Positions 37,190-46,557 of a stretch of DNA of 64,000 bases are shown in pieces (position 1 is the first letter of the stretch; each line of letters begins with the position of its first letter). The stretch is from DATBLE01 sp963791425 (GTDB taxonomy: Bacteria; Actinomycetota; Thermoleophilia; Gaiellales; Gaiellaceae), in assembly GCA_963791425.1 (NCBI GenBank), contig CAWBSE010000008.1, positions 124,001 to 188,000 on the forward strand, written 5' to 3'. Both the position numbers and the translations under genes were made by a program. A model generated the notes under the pieces. That model was not told the DNA's origin, made no database searches, and was given only the letters and a program-made list of their open reading frames with translations.

Positions 37190-38336
37190 GGCGGAGGTAC
37201 CCGGCGATCACGTGCCGCTGGATCTCGGAGGTGCCCTCGACGATCTGGAAGACCTTGGCGTCGCGCATCCACTTCTCGACGGGGTGGTCGCGCATGATCC
37301 CGGCGCCGCCGAGGATCTGGACGGCCTCGGTGGCGGCGCGCATCGCGGTGTCGGCGGCGAAGGCCTTGGCGTACGAGCCGAGCAGCCCGGCGTCCTCACC
37401 CGCGTCGAGGGCGGCGCACGCGCGCCAGGTGAGCAGGCGCGCGGCCTCGATCTCCATCGCCATGTCGGCGAGCTTGAACGAGACGCCTTGCTTGGCGAGG
37501 ATCGGCTTGCCGAACGCCTTGCGCTCGCGGGCGTACTCGGTCGCGTACTCGAATGCGGCGCGCGCGACTCCGACGGCGCCCGCGGCGACCTGCGGCCGCG
37601 AGTGCTCGAAAAAGTCCATCGCGACGAGAAAGCCCGCGCCCTCCTCGCCGATCAGCCGGTCGCCCGGAATGCGTGCGTCCTCGAAGACGATCGAGCCGGT
37701 GTGGGACGCGCGCAGGCCGAGCTTCTCCTCCTTCCGCCCGGTGGAGACGCCCGGGTCGTCGCCCTCGACCATGAACGCGCTGATCCCACCCTCGGCGCGC
37801 GCGAAAACGACCGTCAGCTCGGCGATCCCGCCGTTCGTGACGTAGCACTTCTCGCCGTTCAGCACCCACGAGTCGCCGTCGCGGACGGCGGTCGTGAGCA
37901 TCGCGCCGACATCGGAGCCGGCGTGCGGCTCGGTGGTCGCGAACGCGGCGAGGCAGCCGTCCTCGGAGGCGAGGCGCGGCAGGTACTCGGCGCGCTGCTC
38001 GTCGGTGCCGAACCGGACGAGCGGCCGGACGGGGAACTGCGTCGCGCCGATCGGCGCCGACAGGCCCGCGCAACCCCAGGAGAGCTCCTCGGCGACGAGC
38101 GCCGCCGTGACCGCGTCGACCTCGCCGCCGCCGTAGTCGGCCGGGATGCGAGTCGACGTCAGCCCCAGCCGCGCAGCCTTGCCCAGCAGCTCACGCGGGA
38201 AGTCGTCCTTCGCGTCCCACTCGGCCGCGATCGGGCGAAGCTCGTTCGCGGCGAACTCGTGCGCGAGATCGCGGAGCTCCCGCTGCTCGGCCGTCAGCGT
38301 GAACGAGATCCCGCCGGTCTTGACAGTGCCCGGCAC
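37182..38336 (-). CDS. Acyl-CoA dehydrogenase
   Basis: 384 residues from GTG 38336; a TTG at 38342 that overlaps the SDR stop as TTGA is an equally good start. FAD enzyme with the normal N-terminal helical domain (FTLTAEQRELRDLAHEFAAN), central beta domain (FATTEPHAGSDVGAM, YVTNGGIAELTVVFARAEGG) and C-terminal helices. The catalytic glutamate is in IVEGTSEIQRHVIAG near the end. Second dehydrogenase of the operon, presumably with a different chain-length or branched-chain preference. Confidence 0.94.
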   Translation of the reverse strand: MPGTVKTGGISFTLTAEQRELRDLAHEFAANELRPIAAEWDAKDDFPRELLGKAARLGLTSTRIPADYGGGEVDAVTAALVAEELSWGCAGLSAPIGATQFPVRPLVRFGTDEQRAEYLPRLASEDGCLAAFATTEPHAGSDVGAMLTTAVRDGDSWVLNGEKCYVTNGGIAELTVVFARAEGGISAFMVEGDDPGVSTGRKEEKLGLRASHTGSIVFEDARIPGDRLIGEEGAGFLVAMDFFEHSRPQVAAGAVGVARAAFEYATEYARERKAFGKPILAKQGVSFKLADMAMEIEAARLLTWRACAALDAGEDAGLLGSYAKAFAADTAMRAATEAVQILGGAGIMRDHPVEKWMRDAKVFQIVEGTSEIQRHVIAGYLRHA

Positions 38337-38338
38337 GG

Positions 38339-39175
38339 TCAAAACGTGAAGAGCTCGATGCCGCCGGAGACGTTCAACCCCACCCCGGTGATGTAGGCGG
38401 CCAGGTCGGAGCAGAGGAACGCGATCGCGTTGGCGATGTCCTGCGGCTCGCCGGGCCGGCGGAGCGCCGTGCGCTTCACCATCCGCTCGTTCATCTCCGG
38501 GTTGCCGAAGTGGTAGGCCTCGCTGCCGATGATCCCGGGGACGATCGCGTTCACGTTGATCCCGTGCCGTGCGCCCTCCAGCGCGAGCGACTTCGTCAGG
38601 CCGAGCAGGCCCGCTTTCGTCGTCGAGTAGCTCGCCTGCCCGAAGCCGCCGAGCGTTCCCGCGACCGAGGCCATGTTCACGATGCGGCCCCAGCCGCGCT
38701 CCTTCATGTGCGGCCAGACGGCCTGGGAGCAATTGAACGCCCCGGTCAGATTGACGCGCAGATCACGCTCCCACAGCTCCGGGTTCTGGTCGCCGATCTG
38801 GGCGACGTGGTCGAGCGTGCCGGCGTTGTTGACGAGGATGTCGACCGAACCGAAGTCCTCGACCGTCCGCGCCACCGTCGCCTCGACCTGCGCACGGTCG
38901 GTGACGTCGCACTTCACCGCGGCGGCGCGGCGGCCCATCCCCTGGATCTCCGTGGCCGTCGCCTCGGTGTAGACCAGCCCCTGCGCGCGGGCGACCTGGG
39001 CGAGGATGCCGTACGCCTCCGCCTCCTCGTCGGTGGTCTCCGACTCGACCTGGATGTCGGCGATCACGACGTCGGCACCCGCGCGGGCGAGCGTCAGCGC
39101 GTCGGCGCGTCCGAGCCCGCGGGAGCCGCCGGTGACGAGCGCGACGCGCCCGGTGAGGTCGATCTCGAGTGACAT
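38339..39175 (-). CDS. Short-chain dehydrogenase/reductase
   Basis: 278 residues, ATG at 39175. Classical SDR: the cofactor loop TGGSRGLGRADAL is at residues 15-27, then NNAGTLD, the catalytic serine in VNMASVAGT and the Y-x-x-x-K in ASYSTTKAGLLGL. IADIQ after the second strand (an acidic residue) favours NAD over NADP. An unusual insertion of about 25 residues follows (QVESETTDEEAEAYGILAQV onward). In the acyl-CoA operon it may serve as a 3-hydroxyacyl-CoA dehydrogenase; inference from context. Confidence 0.9.
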   Translation of the reverse strand: MSLEIDLTGRVALVTGGSRGLGRADALTLARAGADVVIADIQVESETTDEEAEAYGILAQVARAQGLVYTEATATEIQGMGRRAAAVKCDVTDRAQVEATVARTVEDFGSVDILVNNAGTLDHVAQIGDQNPELWERDLRVNLTGAFNCSQAVWPHMKERGWGRIVNMASVAGTLGGFGQASYSTTKAGLLGLTKSLALEGARHGINVNAIVPGIIGSEAYHFGNPEMNERMVKRTALRRPGEPQDIANAIAFLCSDLAAYITGVGLNVSGGIELFTF

Positions 39176-39190
39176 TGGCGGGAGCCTAGA

Positions 39191-40375
<1,185 letters not shown>

Positions 40376-40397
40376 GCTGGGTCGCTTCCTTCCTCGA

Positions 40398-40413
40398 TTG
40401 ACTAGTCAGTCAA
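40398..40413. promoter_or_regulatory. TetR-type operator upstream of the acyl-CoA dehydrogenase operon
   Basis: TTGACTAGTCAGTCAA is a perfect inverted repeat (TTGACT and AGTCAA around AGTC). It begins at the last base of the -10 box of the minus-strand promoter and covers the start of transcription, the expected place for a repressor. An almost identical 16-mer spans the start of the TetR gene at 45567-45582. Confidence 0.75.
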
Positions 40414-40441
40414 TGATACGAGCCCTTGCGCCGGGAGGCAA
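40413..40441 (-). promoter_or_regulatory. Promoter of the minus-strand acyl-CoA operon
   Basis: TTGCCT (40436-40441) and TATCAT (40413-40418) on the minus strand are spaced by exactly 17 bp, ahead of the gene starting at 40375. The operator overlaps its downstream edge. AGGAAGGAAG at 40383-40394 on the minus strand would be the ribosome site. Confidence 0.7.
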
Positions 40442-40525
40442 GGAAGCGTTGAATCAGCCGATGGCGCCCCCCGCCGCGCCGGCGCCGCAGCAACGCAGGT
40501 TGGCGGGGGGACATAAACTCGGAGC

Positions 40526-41740
40526 GTGGACTTCGAGCTGACCGACGAGCAGCGGCTGATCCAGGACACCGTCCGCGCCTTCGTGGACGAGCGCGTCCTG
40601 CCGGTCGCCGTGCAGAACGACATCGACCACAAGCTCGACATGGATCTGATCGAGGGCATGGCCGAGCTCGGGATCCTCGGGATCGTCATCCCGGAGGAGT
40701 ACGGCGGCGCCGGCCTCGACTACGTCTCCGAGGCGCTCTCGTGTGAGGAGATCGAGCGCGGCGAGGCCGCCTTCCGGACGCTGATCTCGGTGCACGTCGG
40801 GCTCAACTCGCTCTCGCTGCTCAAGTACGGCACCGAGGAGCAGAAGCAGAAGTACCTCGTCCCGCAGGCGAAGGGCGAGAAGCTCGCCTGCTTCGGGCTG
40901 ACCGAGCCCGGCGCGGGCTCCGACGTCGCCGCCATGCGCACGCACGCCCGCCGCGAGGGCGACACGTACGTCCTCAACGGCCAGAAGAACTGGATCTCGT
41001 ACGCGTCGGTCGCCGACCACCAGCTCGTCGTCGCGAAGACGGATCCGGAGGCGGGCCACAAGGGGATGAGCGCCTTCATCGTCGAGCGCGGCTGGAAGGG
41101 CGTCTCGACCCAGGACACCGAGAACAAGCTCGGCATCTGGGCCGGCTCGACAGGCGAGCTCTTCTTCGAGAACGTCGAGATCCCGGCGGAGAACCGGCTG
41201 GGCGACGAGGGCCAGGGATTCGAGATCGCGATGTACTCGCTCGACCAGGGGCGCTTCACGGTCGCCGCGGGCGCGGTCGGCGTGATCCGCGCCTGCCTCG
41301 AGCGCTCCGTCGAGTACGCGCGTGAGCGCGAGACGTTCGGGCAGCAGATCGGCCGCTACCAGTTCGTCCAGGACATGCTCGCGAAGATGGTGCTCGGCTA
41401 CGAGACGTCGAAGCTGCTGGTCATGCAGGCCGCGTGGATGAAGGACCAGGGCAAGCGCAACACGCGCGAGACGTCACTGGCCAAGTGGCACGCGACCGAG
41501 TCGGCCCTCGACGCGGCGAACATGGCGATCCAGGTGCACGGCTCGTACGGGTACTCGGCCGAGTACGGCATCGAGCGCTACTTCCGGAACGCCCGCGCCC
41601 CGATCATCTACGAGGGCACGACCCAGATCCACAAGATGCTCCAGGCCGAGCACGCCCTGGGCTACCGGAGCATGAACGGGCACACCGGCGAGATGGCCCC
41701 GCTCGTCTCGTGGAGCCCGCCGGCGTTGGCTCGCGCCTAG
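40526..41740 (+). CDS. Acyl-CoA dehydrogenase (glutaryl/short-branched-chain type)
   Basis: 404 residues, GTG start at 40526. The motifs LTDEQRLIQDTVRAFVDERV, FGLTEPGAGSDVAAM, WISYASVADHQLVVAKTDP and FGQQIGRYQFVQDML are standard. The catalytic glutamate is in IIYEGTTQIHKMLQAEHALGY, where the YEGTTQIH form is common in butyryl/isovaleryl-type enzymes. Divergent from the other dehydrogenase operon across a 150-bp region that contains the operator. Downstream of the stop only a 20-codon stub (41744-41806) is seen before the cupin genes. Confidence 0.94.
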   Translation: MDFELTDEQRLIQDTVRAFVDERVLPVAVQNDIDHKLDMDLIEGMAELGILGIVIPEEYGGAGLDYVSEALSCEEIERGEAAFRTLISVHVGLNSLSLLKYGTEEQKQKYLVPQAKGEKLACFGLTEPGAGSDVAAMRTHARREGDTYVLNGQKNWISYASVADHQLVVAKTDPEAGHKGMSAFIVERGWKGVSTQDTENKLGIWAGSTGELFFENVEIPAENRLGDEGQGFEIAMYSLDQGRFTVAAGAVGVIRACLERSVEYARERETFGQQIGRYQFVQDMLAKMVLGYETSKLLVMQAAWMKDQGKRNTRETSLAKWHATESALDAANMAIQVHGSYGYSAEYGIERYFRNARAPIIYEGTTQIHKMLQAEHALGYRSMNGHTGEMAPLVSWSPPALARA

Positions 41741-41919
41741 CGCGTGCGCAACGACGCCATCTTCCCTGCGCTGCCCCTGCCGACCTGGCACTCGTCGGAG
41801 TGGTGAACGGTGGGCCACGCCGCCGGTCTGGCGGCTGACGTTCGCAAGACCTCGGGCCCCCGAGACCTGAGCCACCCGCCGGGGCCCGCGCGGCGGTTCC
41901 TCTCGCGGCTCCGTCGGCG
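41741..41919. other. Short gap after the dehydrogenase, no gene supported
   Basis: A GTG at 41744 opens 20 codons (VRNDAIFPALPLPTWHSSEW) before a TGA at 41804. The plus frame then stays open but Arg/Pro-rich. The stub may be the beginning of a lost gene. The segment 41865-41915 is very GC-rich and could form hairpins between the convergent genes; no T-run is present. Confidence 0.3.
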
Positions 41920-42375
41920 CTACTCCTCGCCGGCGAAGTAGTCGAGCTCGGCGTCCGCGTCGAGGAACTTGCGCAGGTCATTGCCGAACACGCCGACCTT
42001 GTTGCCGTCCGGATAGACGCAGATCTCCGCCTCGGACTCGGAGGAGAGCATCAGCAGGCGGACCGGCTCGGCCGTGTCGTTGCGAAGGCTGTGGCCGCCC
42101 TCGGGCCCCCGCTTGAAGACGACGCAGTCGCCCTCGGCCAGCGTGCGCTCGCCGTTCGGGTCGCGGAGGGTCGGCGTGCCGCGCAGGACGATCAGCCACT
42201 CCTCCTCGAGAACGTGCCAGTGGTACGGGAACGTCTTCTGCCCCGGCCCGAGCTCGTACACACTCGCGCCGATCTGCTCGGCGCCGAGCCGCTCCGCGAC
42301 GCCCAGCCGTTTCCACTCCCAGCCCGGCCGGTCGCGGCTGCCGTCCCAGTCGTCGCCGAAGAGGTTCACGCTCAC
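41920..42375 (-). CDS. Cupin-domain protein (third of a tandem trio)
   Basis: 151 residues. The GTG at 42375 overlaps the stop of the preceding cupin as GTGA. A single cupin barrel: motif 1 is FPYHWHVLEEEWLIVLRGTP, with His, His and Glu positioned to bind metal, and motif 2 is EGDCVVFKRGPEGGHSLRN. The C-terminal tail has the family-specific VYPDGNKVGVFGNDL and an acidic end (LDYFAGEE). Metal and substrate are unknown. One of three paralogues of the same length encoded head-to-tail. Confidence 0.85.
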   Translation of the reverse strand: MSVNLFGDDWDGSRDRPGWEWKRLGVAERLGAEQIGASVYELGPGQKTFPYHWHVLEEEWLIVLRGTPTLRDPNGERTLAEGDCVVFKRGPEGGHSLRNDTAEPVRLLMLSSESEAEICVYPDGNKVGVFGNDLRKFLDADAELDYFAGEE

Positions 42376-42827
42376 AACTCGCCCTCCCAGTAGTCGACGG
42401 CGTCGCCGAGTCGGAACAGCTTGCCCGGGGGCCAGACGCCGATCTTGTCGGAGTCCGGGTAGATCGCGTACGCGGGGCTGCTCTTCGTCGAGAAGATGAC
42501 GATCCGCGCCTGTTCCGGCCGCCGGTTCGTCGTCTTGTGCGCCCCCGCCTCCCCGGTCGGGAAGCAGACGAGGTCGCCCGCCTCCAGCTCCTCCACGCCT
42601 TCCGGCGTGCGCACCTCGATCCGGCCCTCCAGCACCAGCAGCCACTCCTCGTCCGATTCGTAGTGGTACGGGCAGACCGCCTGCCCCTCGTCGAGGACGT
42701 AGACCGACCCGCCGAGCTTCTCGCCGCCGACCAGCGGCCCGATCCGCGCGCACCCGGCTGCGAAGCCGGAGGGATCGCCCTCGTCGAACGTCGGCTCGAC
42801 GCCAAGCAGGTTCGCGACCGGCCTCAC
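42372..42827 (-). CDS. Cupin-domain protein (second of a tandem trio)
   Basis: 151 residues. The GTG at 42827 overlaps the end of the first cupin as GTGA. Motif 1 is CPYHYESDEEWLLVLEG, where the second histidine of H-x-H is replaced (H-Y-E), so metal binding may differ from its neighbours. Motif 2 is AGDLVCFPTGEAGAHKTTN. The tail is IYPDSDKIGVWPPGKL then DYWEGEL. Starts with ANLLGVEPTFDEGDPSGF, parallel to FNVFNDELDSEDEHYRPGY in the first copy, showing duplication of the whole gene. Confidence 0.85.
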   Translation of the reverse strand: MRPVANLLGVEPTFDEGDPSGFAAGCARIGPLVGGEKLGGSVYVLDEGQAVCPYHYESDEEWLLVLEGRIEVRTPEGVEELEAGDLVCFPTGEAGAHKTTNRRPEQARIVIFSTKSSPAYAIYPDSDKIGVWPPGKLFRLGDAVDYWEGEL

Positions 42828-43295
42828 GGCTCGCCGTCCCAGTAGTCGACCGCGTCCTTGCGGCGGAAGTTGCCCCGGTCGGCAGTGTGCGTGCCCATCG
42901 GGCCGGGCCGAGCGCCGATCTTGTCGCTGTCGGGATAGACGACCACGGCGGGCCAGACCTCGTCGGAGAGCATCATCACCCGGCCAGGGCCGTGCACCGT
43001 GTGCGCGCCCTCCGGGGAACCGGGGAAACAGACGACGTCGCCGGTGCGCAGTTGCTGCTCGCCGTCGGGCGTGCGGACGGTCGGCGTCCCCGAGATCACG
43101 ACCAGCCATTCCTCGACGCCGTGGTGGTAGTGGTAGGGGCAGATCCGCTCGCCCTCCTCCGATCTCCCAGACCGCGCCGCCGATCCGGTCGCCGCCGATC
43201 GCCTCGTCGACGGCGGTCGCCCGCCTCGGATAGCCGGGACGGTAGTGCTCGTCCTCGGAGTCGAGCTCGTCGTTGAATACGTTGAACCGCCGCAC
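42824..43295 (-). CDS. Cupin-domain protein (first of a tandem trio), frameshifted
   Basis: From the GTG at 43295 the protein reads FNVFNDELDSEDEHYRPGY to IGGAVWEIG. An extra base at 43153-43161 then breaks the frame, which resumes as GERICPYHYHHGVEEWLVVI (motif 1 with H-x-H and E) and continues to motif 2, GDVVCFPGSPEGAHTV, the tail VYPDSDKIGARPG and a TGA at 42824. Corrected length is 156 residues. The indel is in a GGAGGAGGG run, consistent with sequencing error. Confidence 0.75.
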
Positions 43296-43313
43296 GCGCC
43301 TATTCTCTCGAAC

Positions 43314-43778
43314 ATGCTCGCCACCGCGCTGGCCGCCCTGACCCTCGCCCTGCCGCAGCACGGGGTCGTCGTCCCCGGGCAGAGCTTCGCGGGCGTCCCG
43401 CTCGGCGCCACCGGCCCGCAGGTCACGGCCGCGTGGGGCAGGCGCTACGGCGTCTGCCGCGACTGCGCGAGGCCGACGTGGTTCTACACCTACCACCCGT
43501 TCCAGCCCCAGGGTGTCGCCGTCAGCTTCCGCGCGGGGGCGGTCGAGAGCTTCTACACGCTGCGCGCGCCGGCGGGCTGGCACACGAACCGCGGCCTGAA
43601 GGTCGGCGATCCGGAAACGAAGGTCACGCTGCTCTACGGCGCGCTCCCGCGCGCGGAGTGCGGGACGTACTCGGCGCTCGTCCTGATGCAGGCCCGCCGC
43701 GAGACCCAGTTCTACGTGTTCGCGGGGAAGGTGTACGGGTTCGGGCTCAGCTCGGTTGGGGCTCCGCGCTGCCACTAG
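43314..43778 (+). CDS. Small secreted protein
   Basis: 154 residues from ATG 43314, divergent from the cupins. A short signal peptide (LATALAALTLALPQHG) is followed by a beta-rich domain with GQSFAGVPLGATGPQVTAAW, a pattern seen in exported bacterial proteins whose first repeat is G-V-x-LG-x-T. A cysteine pair (VCRDC) precedes ARPTWFYTYHPF. A second half begins RGLKVGDPETKVTLLYGALP, an internal repeat of the first. Function unknown. The 3' end overlaps the convergent MFS gene by 32 bp. Confidence 0.6.
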   Translation: MLATALAALTLALPQHGVVVPGQSFAGVPLGATGPQVTAAWGRRYGVCRDCARPTWFYTYHPFQPQGVAVSFRAGAVESFYTLRAPAGWHTNRGLKVGDPETKVTLLYGALPRAECGTYSALVLMQARRETQFYVFAGKVYGFGLSSVGAPRCH

Positions 43779-44988
43779 CGCCCTCGTGCGGGATCAGCGA
43801 GGCGACGAGCGGGATCGCCAGCAGCACCGGAATCGCACAGACCGGCCAGAGCATCTCGTAGCCGTCCGTGGAGGACAGGTACGGCTTGGTCACGTCGATC
43901 ATGATCCCGGCCACGAGCGGCCCGACGAGCAGCCCGATGCCCTTCGTCGTCGTCGCCAGCCCCGAGATCGCACCGCGGTGCTGCGCGGGCATCAGCTTGA
44001 AGAGGAGCGCCCACGAAAGGGTCATGACCGTGCCGCCCGCTGCGGCGACCGGGAGGATGAAGCCGAAGTACCAGCTCTGCCACTCCGTCGCGAGACCGGC
44101 GGCGAGCAGCCCGGCGCCGTAGACGAACGATGCGACGAAGATCGTCCGCGCGAGCCCGAACCGGTTGCCGATCTTCCACGAGGACAGCGCGGCGAGGACG
44201 TAGCCGACGGCGACCGTGGCCAGCACCGCGGACGACGTCGACAGCGGCTGGCCGAGCCCCTTCGTGATGTAGAGGACGACGAACGTCCGCATCGCGGCGA
44301 ACGTCCCCTCCCACGCCGCGTTCGCGAACAGGAAGCGCCGCACCTCCGGCACCTCGTGGAAGACGGCCCAGCTGGTCCTCACGTAGCTGCGGACGCCGCG
44401 GAACACGCTCGAGCCCTCGTTCTCGGGCTCGTGCACGAAGTAGATGCAGGCGCCGCAGGCCGCCGTCGTCGCGAAGGCGGCGAGCAGGAACGGCGCGGGA
44501 TCCCAGAGCTTGAGGAGGAAGCCGCCGCCGACGAGCGCCAGCCCGAGGGCGGTGCCGCGCAGGATGTGCTGCACGCCCTGGGAGCGGCCGTACATGCTCT
44601 CGTGCAGCACGTCCGGGTACAGCCCGCGGTAGGGCGGCTCGTAGACGTAGTAGGCGAAGAAGAAGGCGAGGACGATCAGCGTCATCGTCCAGATGTTCGG
44701 CATGAAGGCCATGATCGCCAGGCAGAAGCCCATCGGCCCGAGCGCCGCGAGCATGAACGGCCGGCGCCGCCCCATCGGCGTCTTGAACGTGTCGCTCCAC
44801 GGGCCGATCACGAGCGGCAGCGTCAGCGCGAACACACCCTCGGCCGCGAGCACCGCGGCGATCATCGTGTTCGAGTCGGTGAAGTTCTCGAGCAGCGGCG
44901 GCAGGTACGCAGCCGTGGTCGTGATCGAGAAGGCGAGCCCGAACGCGCCCAGCCCGAGGATCCAGACGAGGCCGCGCCGCGTGCTCAC
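43747..44988 (-). CDS. MFS transporter, GPH/SLC45-like
   Basis: 413 residues with 12 predicted membrane helices. The GTG at 44988 overlaps the TetR stop as GTGA. The loop between helices 2 and 3 has GPWSDTFKTPMGRRRPFMLA, the R-R-R-P-F feature of sugar-type GPH/SLC45 transporters. PPYRGLYPDVLHESMYGR is the next cytoplasmic loop. The direct coupling to a TetR repressor suggests that the transporter's substrate, or a drug-like or acyl compound, is sensed by that regulator. Confidence 0.88.
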   Translation of the reverse strand: MSTRRGLVWILGLGAFGLAFSITTTAAYLPPLLENFTDSNTMIAAVLAAEGVFALTLPLVIGPWSDTFKTPMGRRRPFMLAALGPMGFCLAIMAFMPNIWTMTLIVLAFFFAYYVYEPPYRGLYPDVLHESMYGRSQGVQHILRGTALGLALVGGGFLLKLWDPAPFLLAAFATTAACGACIYFVHEPENEGSSVFRGVRSYVRTSWAVFHEVPEVRRFLFANAAWEGTFAAMRTFVVLYITKGLGQPLSTSSAVLATVAVGYVLAALSSWKIGNRFGLARTIFVASFVYGAGLLAAGLATEWQSWYFGFILPVAAAGGTVMTLSWALLFKLMPAQHRGAISGLATTTKGIGLLVGPLVAGIMIDVTKPYLSSTDGYEMLWPVCAIPVLLAIPLVASLIPHEGASGSAEPQPS

Positions 44989-45582
44989 GCGGCAATCCCT
45001 GCGCAGACGACCTCGATCACCGTCCGCTCGGCCGTTGCCACGTCGTCGTCCCCGTCGGGCAGCCGCCCGAGCACCCAGCCGGTGAGGATCTCCTCGATCG
45101 CGCCGTAGAAGATCCAGGAGAGCAGCCGCGCGTCGAGGTCCGAGCGGAACGCCCCCTCCTGCTGGCCGTGGACGACGATCCGCTCGATCGACGTGAACGC
45201 CTGCCCGAGCTCGTCGACCTGGCCTCTGCAGCTTCGGGCTGCGGCCGATCTCGCGGACGAGCACGCGGACGAGGTCGGGGTTCCGCCGCCAGGAGCGGAG
45301 CAGGATCGCCGCGACGTGTCCGAGCTGCTCGCGCGGCGGCTCATCCGACTCCTCGATGGCGCGGAAGGCCACGAGCACGTCGCCCCAGGCGTCGCGAAAC
45401 ACCGCCTCGAGCACCTCGTCCTTCGATTTGAAGTAGTGGTAGAGCAGCCCGTGGGCGACGCCGGCCTCCTCGGTGATGTCGCCGACACGGCAGTCGTGGT
45501 AGCCACTCCGGGCGAAGACGCGGACCGCGGCGTCGAGAAGAAGCCGCCGCTTTTCCTCCTGTGCGATTGACCGGTCAGTCAA
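44985..45582 (-). CDS. TetR/AcrR family repressor, frameshifted
   Basis: From a TTG at 45582 the helix-turn-helix domain is clear: QEEKRRLLLDAAVRVFARSG, ITEEAGVAHGLLYHYFKSKD (recognition helix), EVLEAVF. After EIGRSPKLQ one extra base at 45219-45226 shifts the frame. It resumes as QVDELGQAFTSIERIVVHGQ and ends GWVLGRLPDG to TGA 44985. Corrected length is 198 residues. The TTG start lies inside its own operator (45567-45582), so it is probably self-repressing. The matching operator at 40398 suggests control of acyl-CoA catabolism. Confidence 0.85.
45567..45582. promoter_or_regulatory. TetR-type operator between the repressor and the CoA-transferase gene
   Basis: TTGACCGGTCAGTCAA contains the perfect dyad TGACCGGTCA and differs from the operator at 40398-40413 at only two of 16 positions. 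It covers the TTG start of the repressor gene and lies 22 bp before the divergent GTG at 45604, so it can control both directions. Confidence 0.75.
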
Positions 45583-45603
45583 AGCTCGCCCATAGTAGTA
45601 GGC

Positions 45604-46557
45604 GTGCAGCCGCTGAACGACATGCTCGTCGTCGACTTCACCTGGTACCTGCCGGGGCCGTTCGCGAGCCGCGAGCTGCTCCGCCTGGGCGCCCGGGTCG
45701 TCCACGTCGAGCCCCCGGAGGGCGATCCGATGCGGCCGACCGCCCCCGTCTGGCACGACGCCGTGAACGCCGGCAAGGAGTCGGTCGTCTGCGACCTGAA
45801 GGCCGAGGCAGGGCTGGCGCTGGCGAACGGGCTCTGCGCCCGGGCCGACGTCGTCCTCGACGGCTTCCGGCCAGGCGTGCTCGACCGGCTCGGCGTGGTC
45901 GTCCCCGAGACCGCCGTCCTCTGCGCGATCACCGGCTTCGGCGTCGGCAATCGCCACGAGCGCCGCGCCGGCCATGACGTCAACTACCTCGGCTGGGCGG
46001 GCGTGCTGGCCGACACCGCGCCGGCGATGCCGCCGACCCAGATCGCCGACCTCGCGGCGGGCGGGCTGTCGGCGGCGCTGGAGGTGACCGCCGCCCTGCT
46101 CGCGCGCGAGCGCAGGGGCCGCGGCGCCCGGATCGTCGTCTCGATGACGCACGGCTCCCACCGCCTGGTCAACCACCGGCTGCACGGCCTGCCGGAGCGG
46201 CTGCTGACCGGCGGCTCGGCCTGCTACCGCATCTACCCCACCGCCGACGGGCGCTGGCTGAGCGTCGGCGCGCTCGAGCCGAAGTTCTGGCAGCGGCTGT
46301 GCGAGGTCGTCGGCCGCCCCGACCTGGCGGAGCGGCAGTTCGATCCCGACCAGGAGGGCGTCGCCGCGGAGCTCGCCTCGGCGATCGCCACGCGGCCGCT
46401 GGCCGAGTGGGTGGAGCTGATGGACGGCGAGGACGTCTCGTCGGGGCCGGTGCTGACGATCGAGGAAGCAGCCGAGGAATTCGGCTTCGAGCCGGCCGGG
46501 CCGGCCCCAGGCCTGGGCGAGCATACCGACGCCTGGGGCAGGGAGCTCGGCCTCTAG
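45604..46557 (+). CDS. CaiB/BaiF-type CoA transferase (class III), short form
   Basis: 317 residues, GTG start. Family III CoA transferase or alpha-methylacyl-CoA racemase. DFTWYLPGPFASRELLRLGA is the conserved first strand and helix, then VVHVEPPEGDPMR, LKAEAGLALANGL and GFRPGVLDRLGV. GHDVNYLGWAGVLA is the substrate region, with the catalytic aspartate expected in HD-x-NY; QIADLAAGGLSAALEVTAAL follows. It is shorter than typical (about 360-400). Divergent from the TetR gene and next to an operator, so likely part of the same acyl-CoA regulon. Confidence 0.88.
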   Translation: MQPLNDMLVVDFTWYLPGPFASRELLRLGARVVHVEPPEGDPMRPTAPVWHDAVNAGKESVVCDLKAEAGLALANGLCARADVVLDGFRPGVLDRLGVVVPETAVLCAITGFGVGNRHERRAGHDVNYLGWAGVLADTAPAMPPTQIADLAAGGLSAALEVTAALLARERRGRGARIVVSMTHGSHRLVNHRLHGLPERLLTGGSACYRIYPTADGRWLSVGALEPKFWQRLCEVVGRPDLAERQFDPDQEGVAAELASAIATRPLAEWVELMDGEDVSSGPVLTIEEAAEEFGFEPAGPAPGLGEHTDAWGRELGL

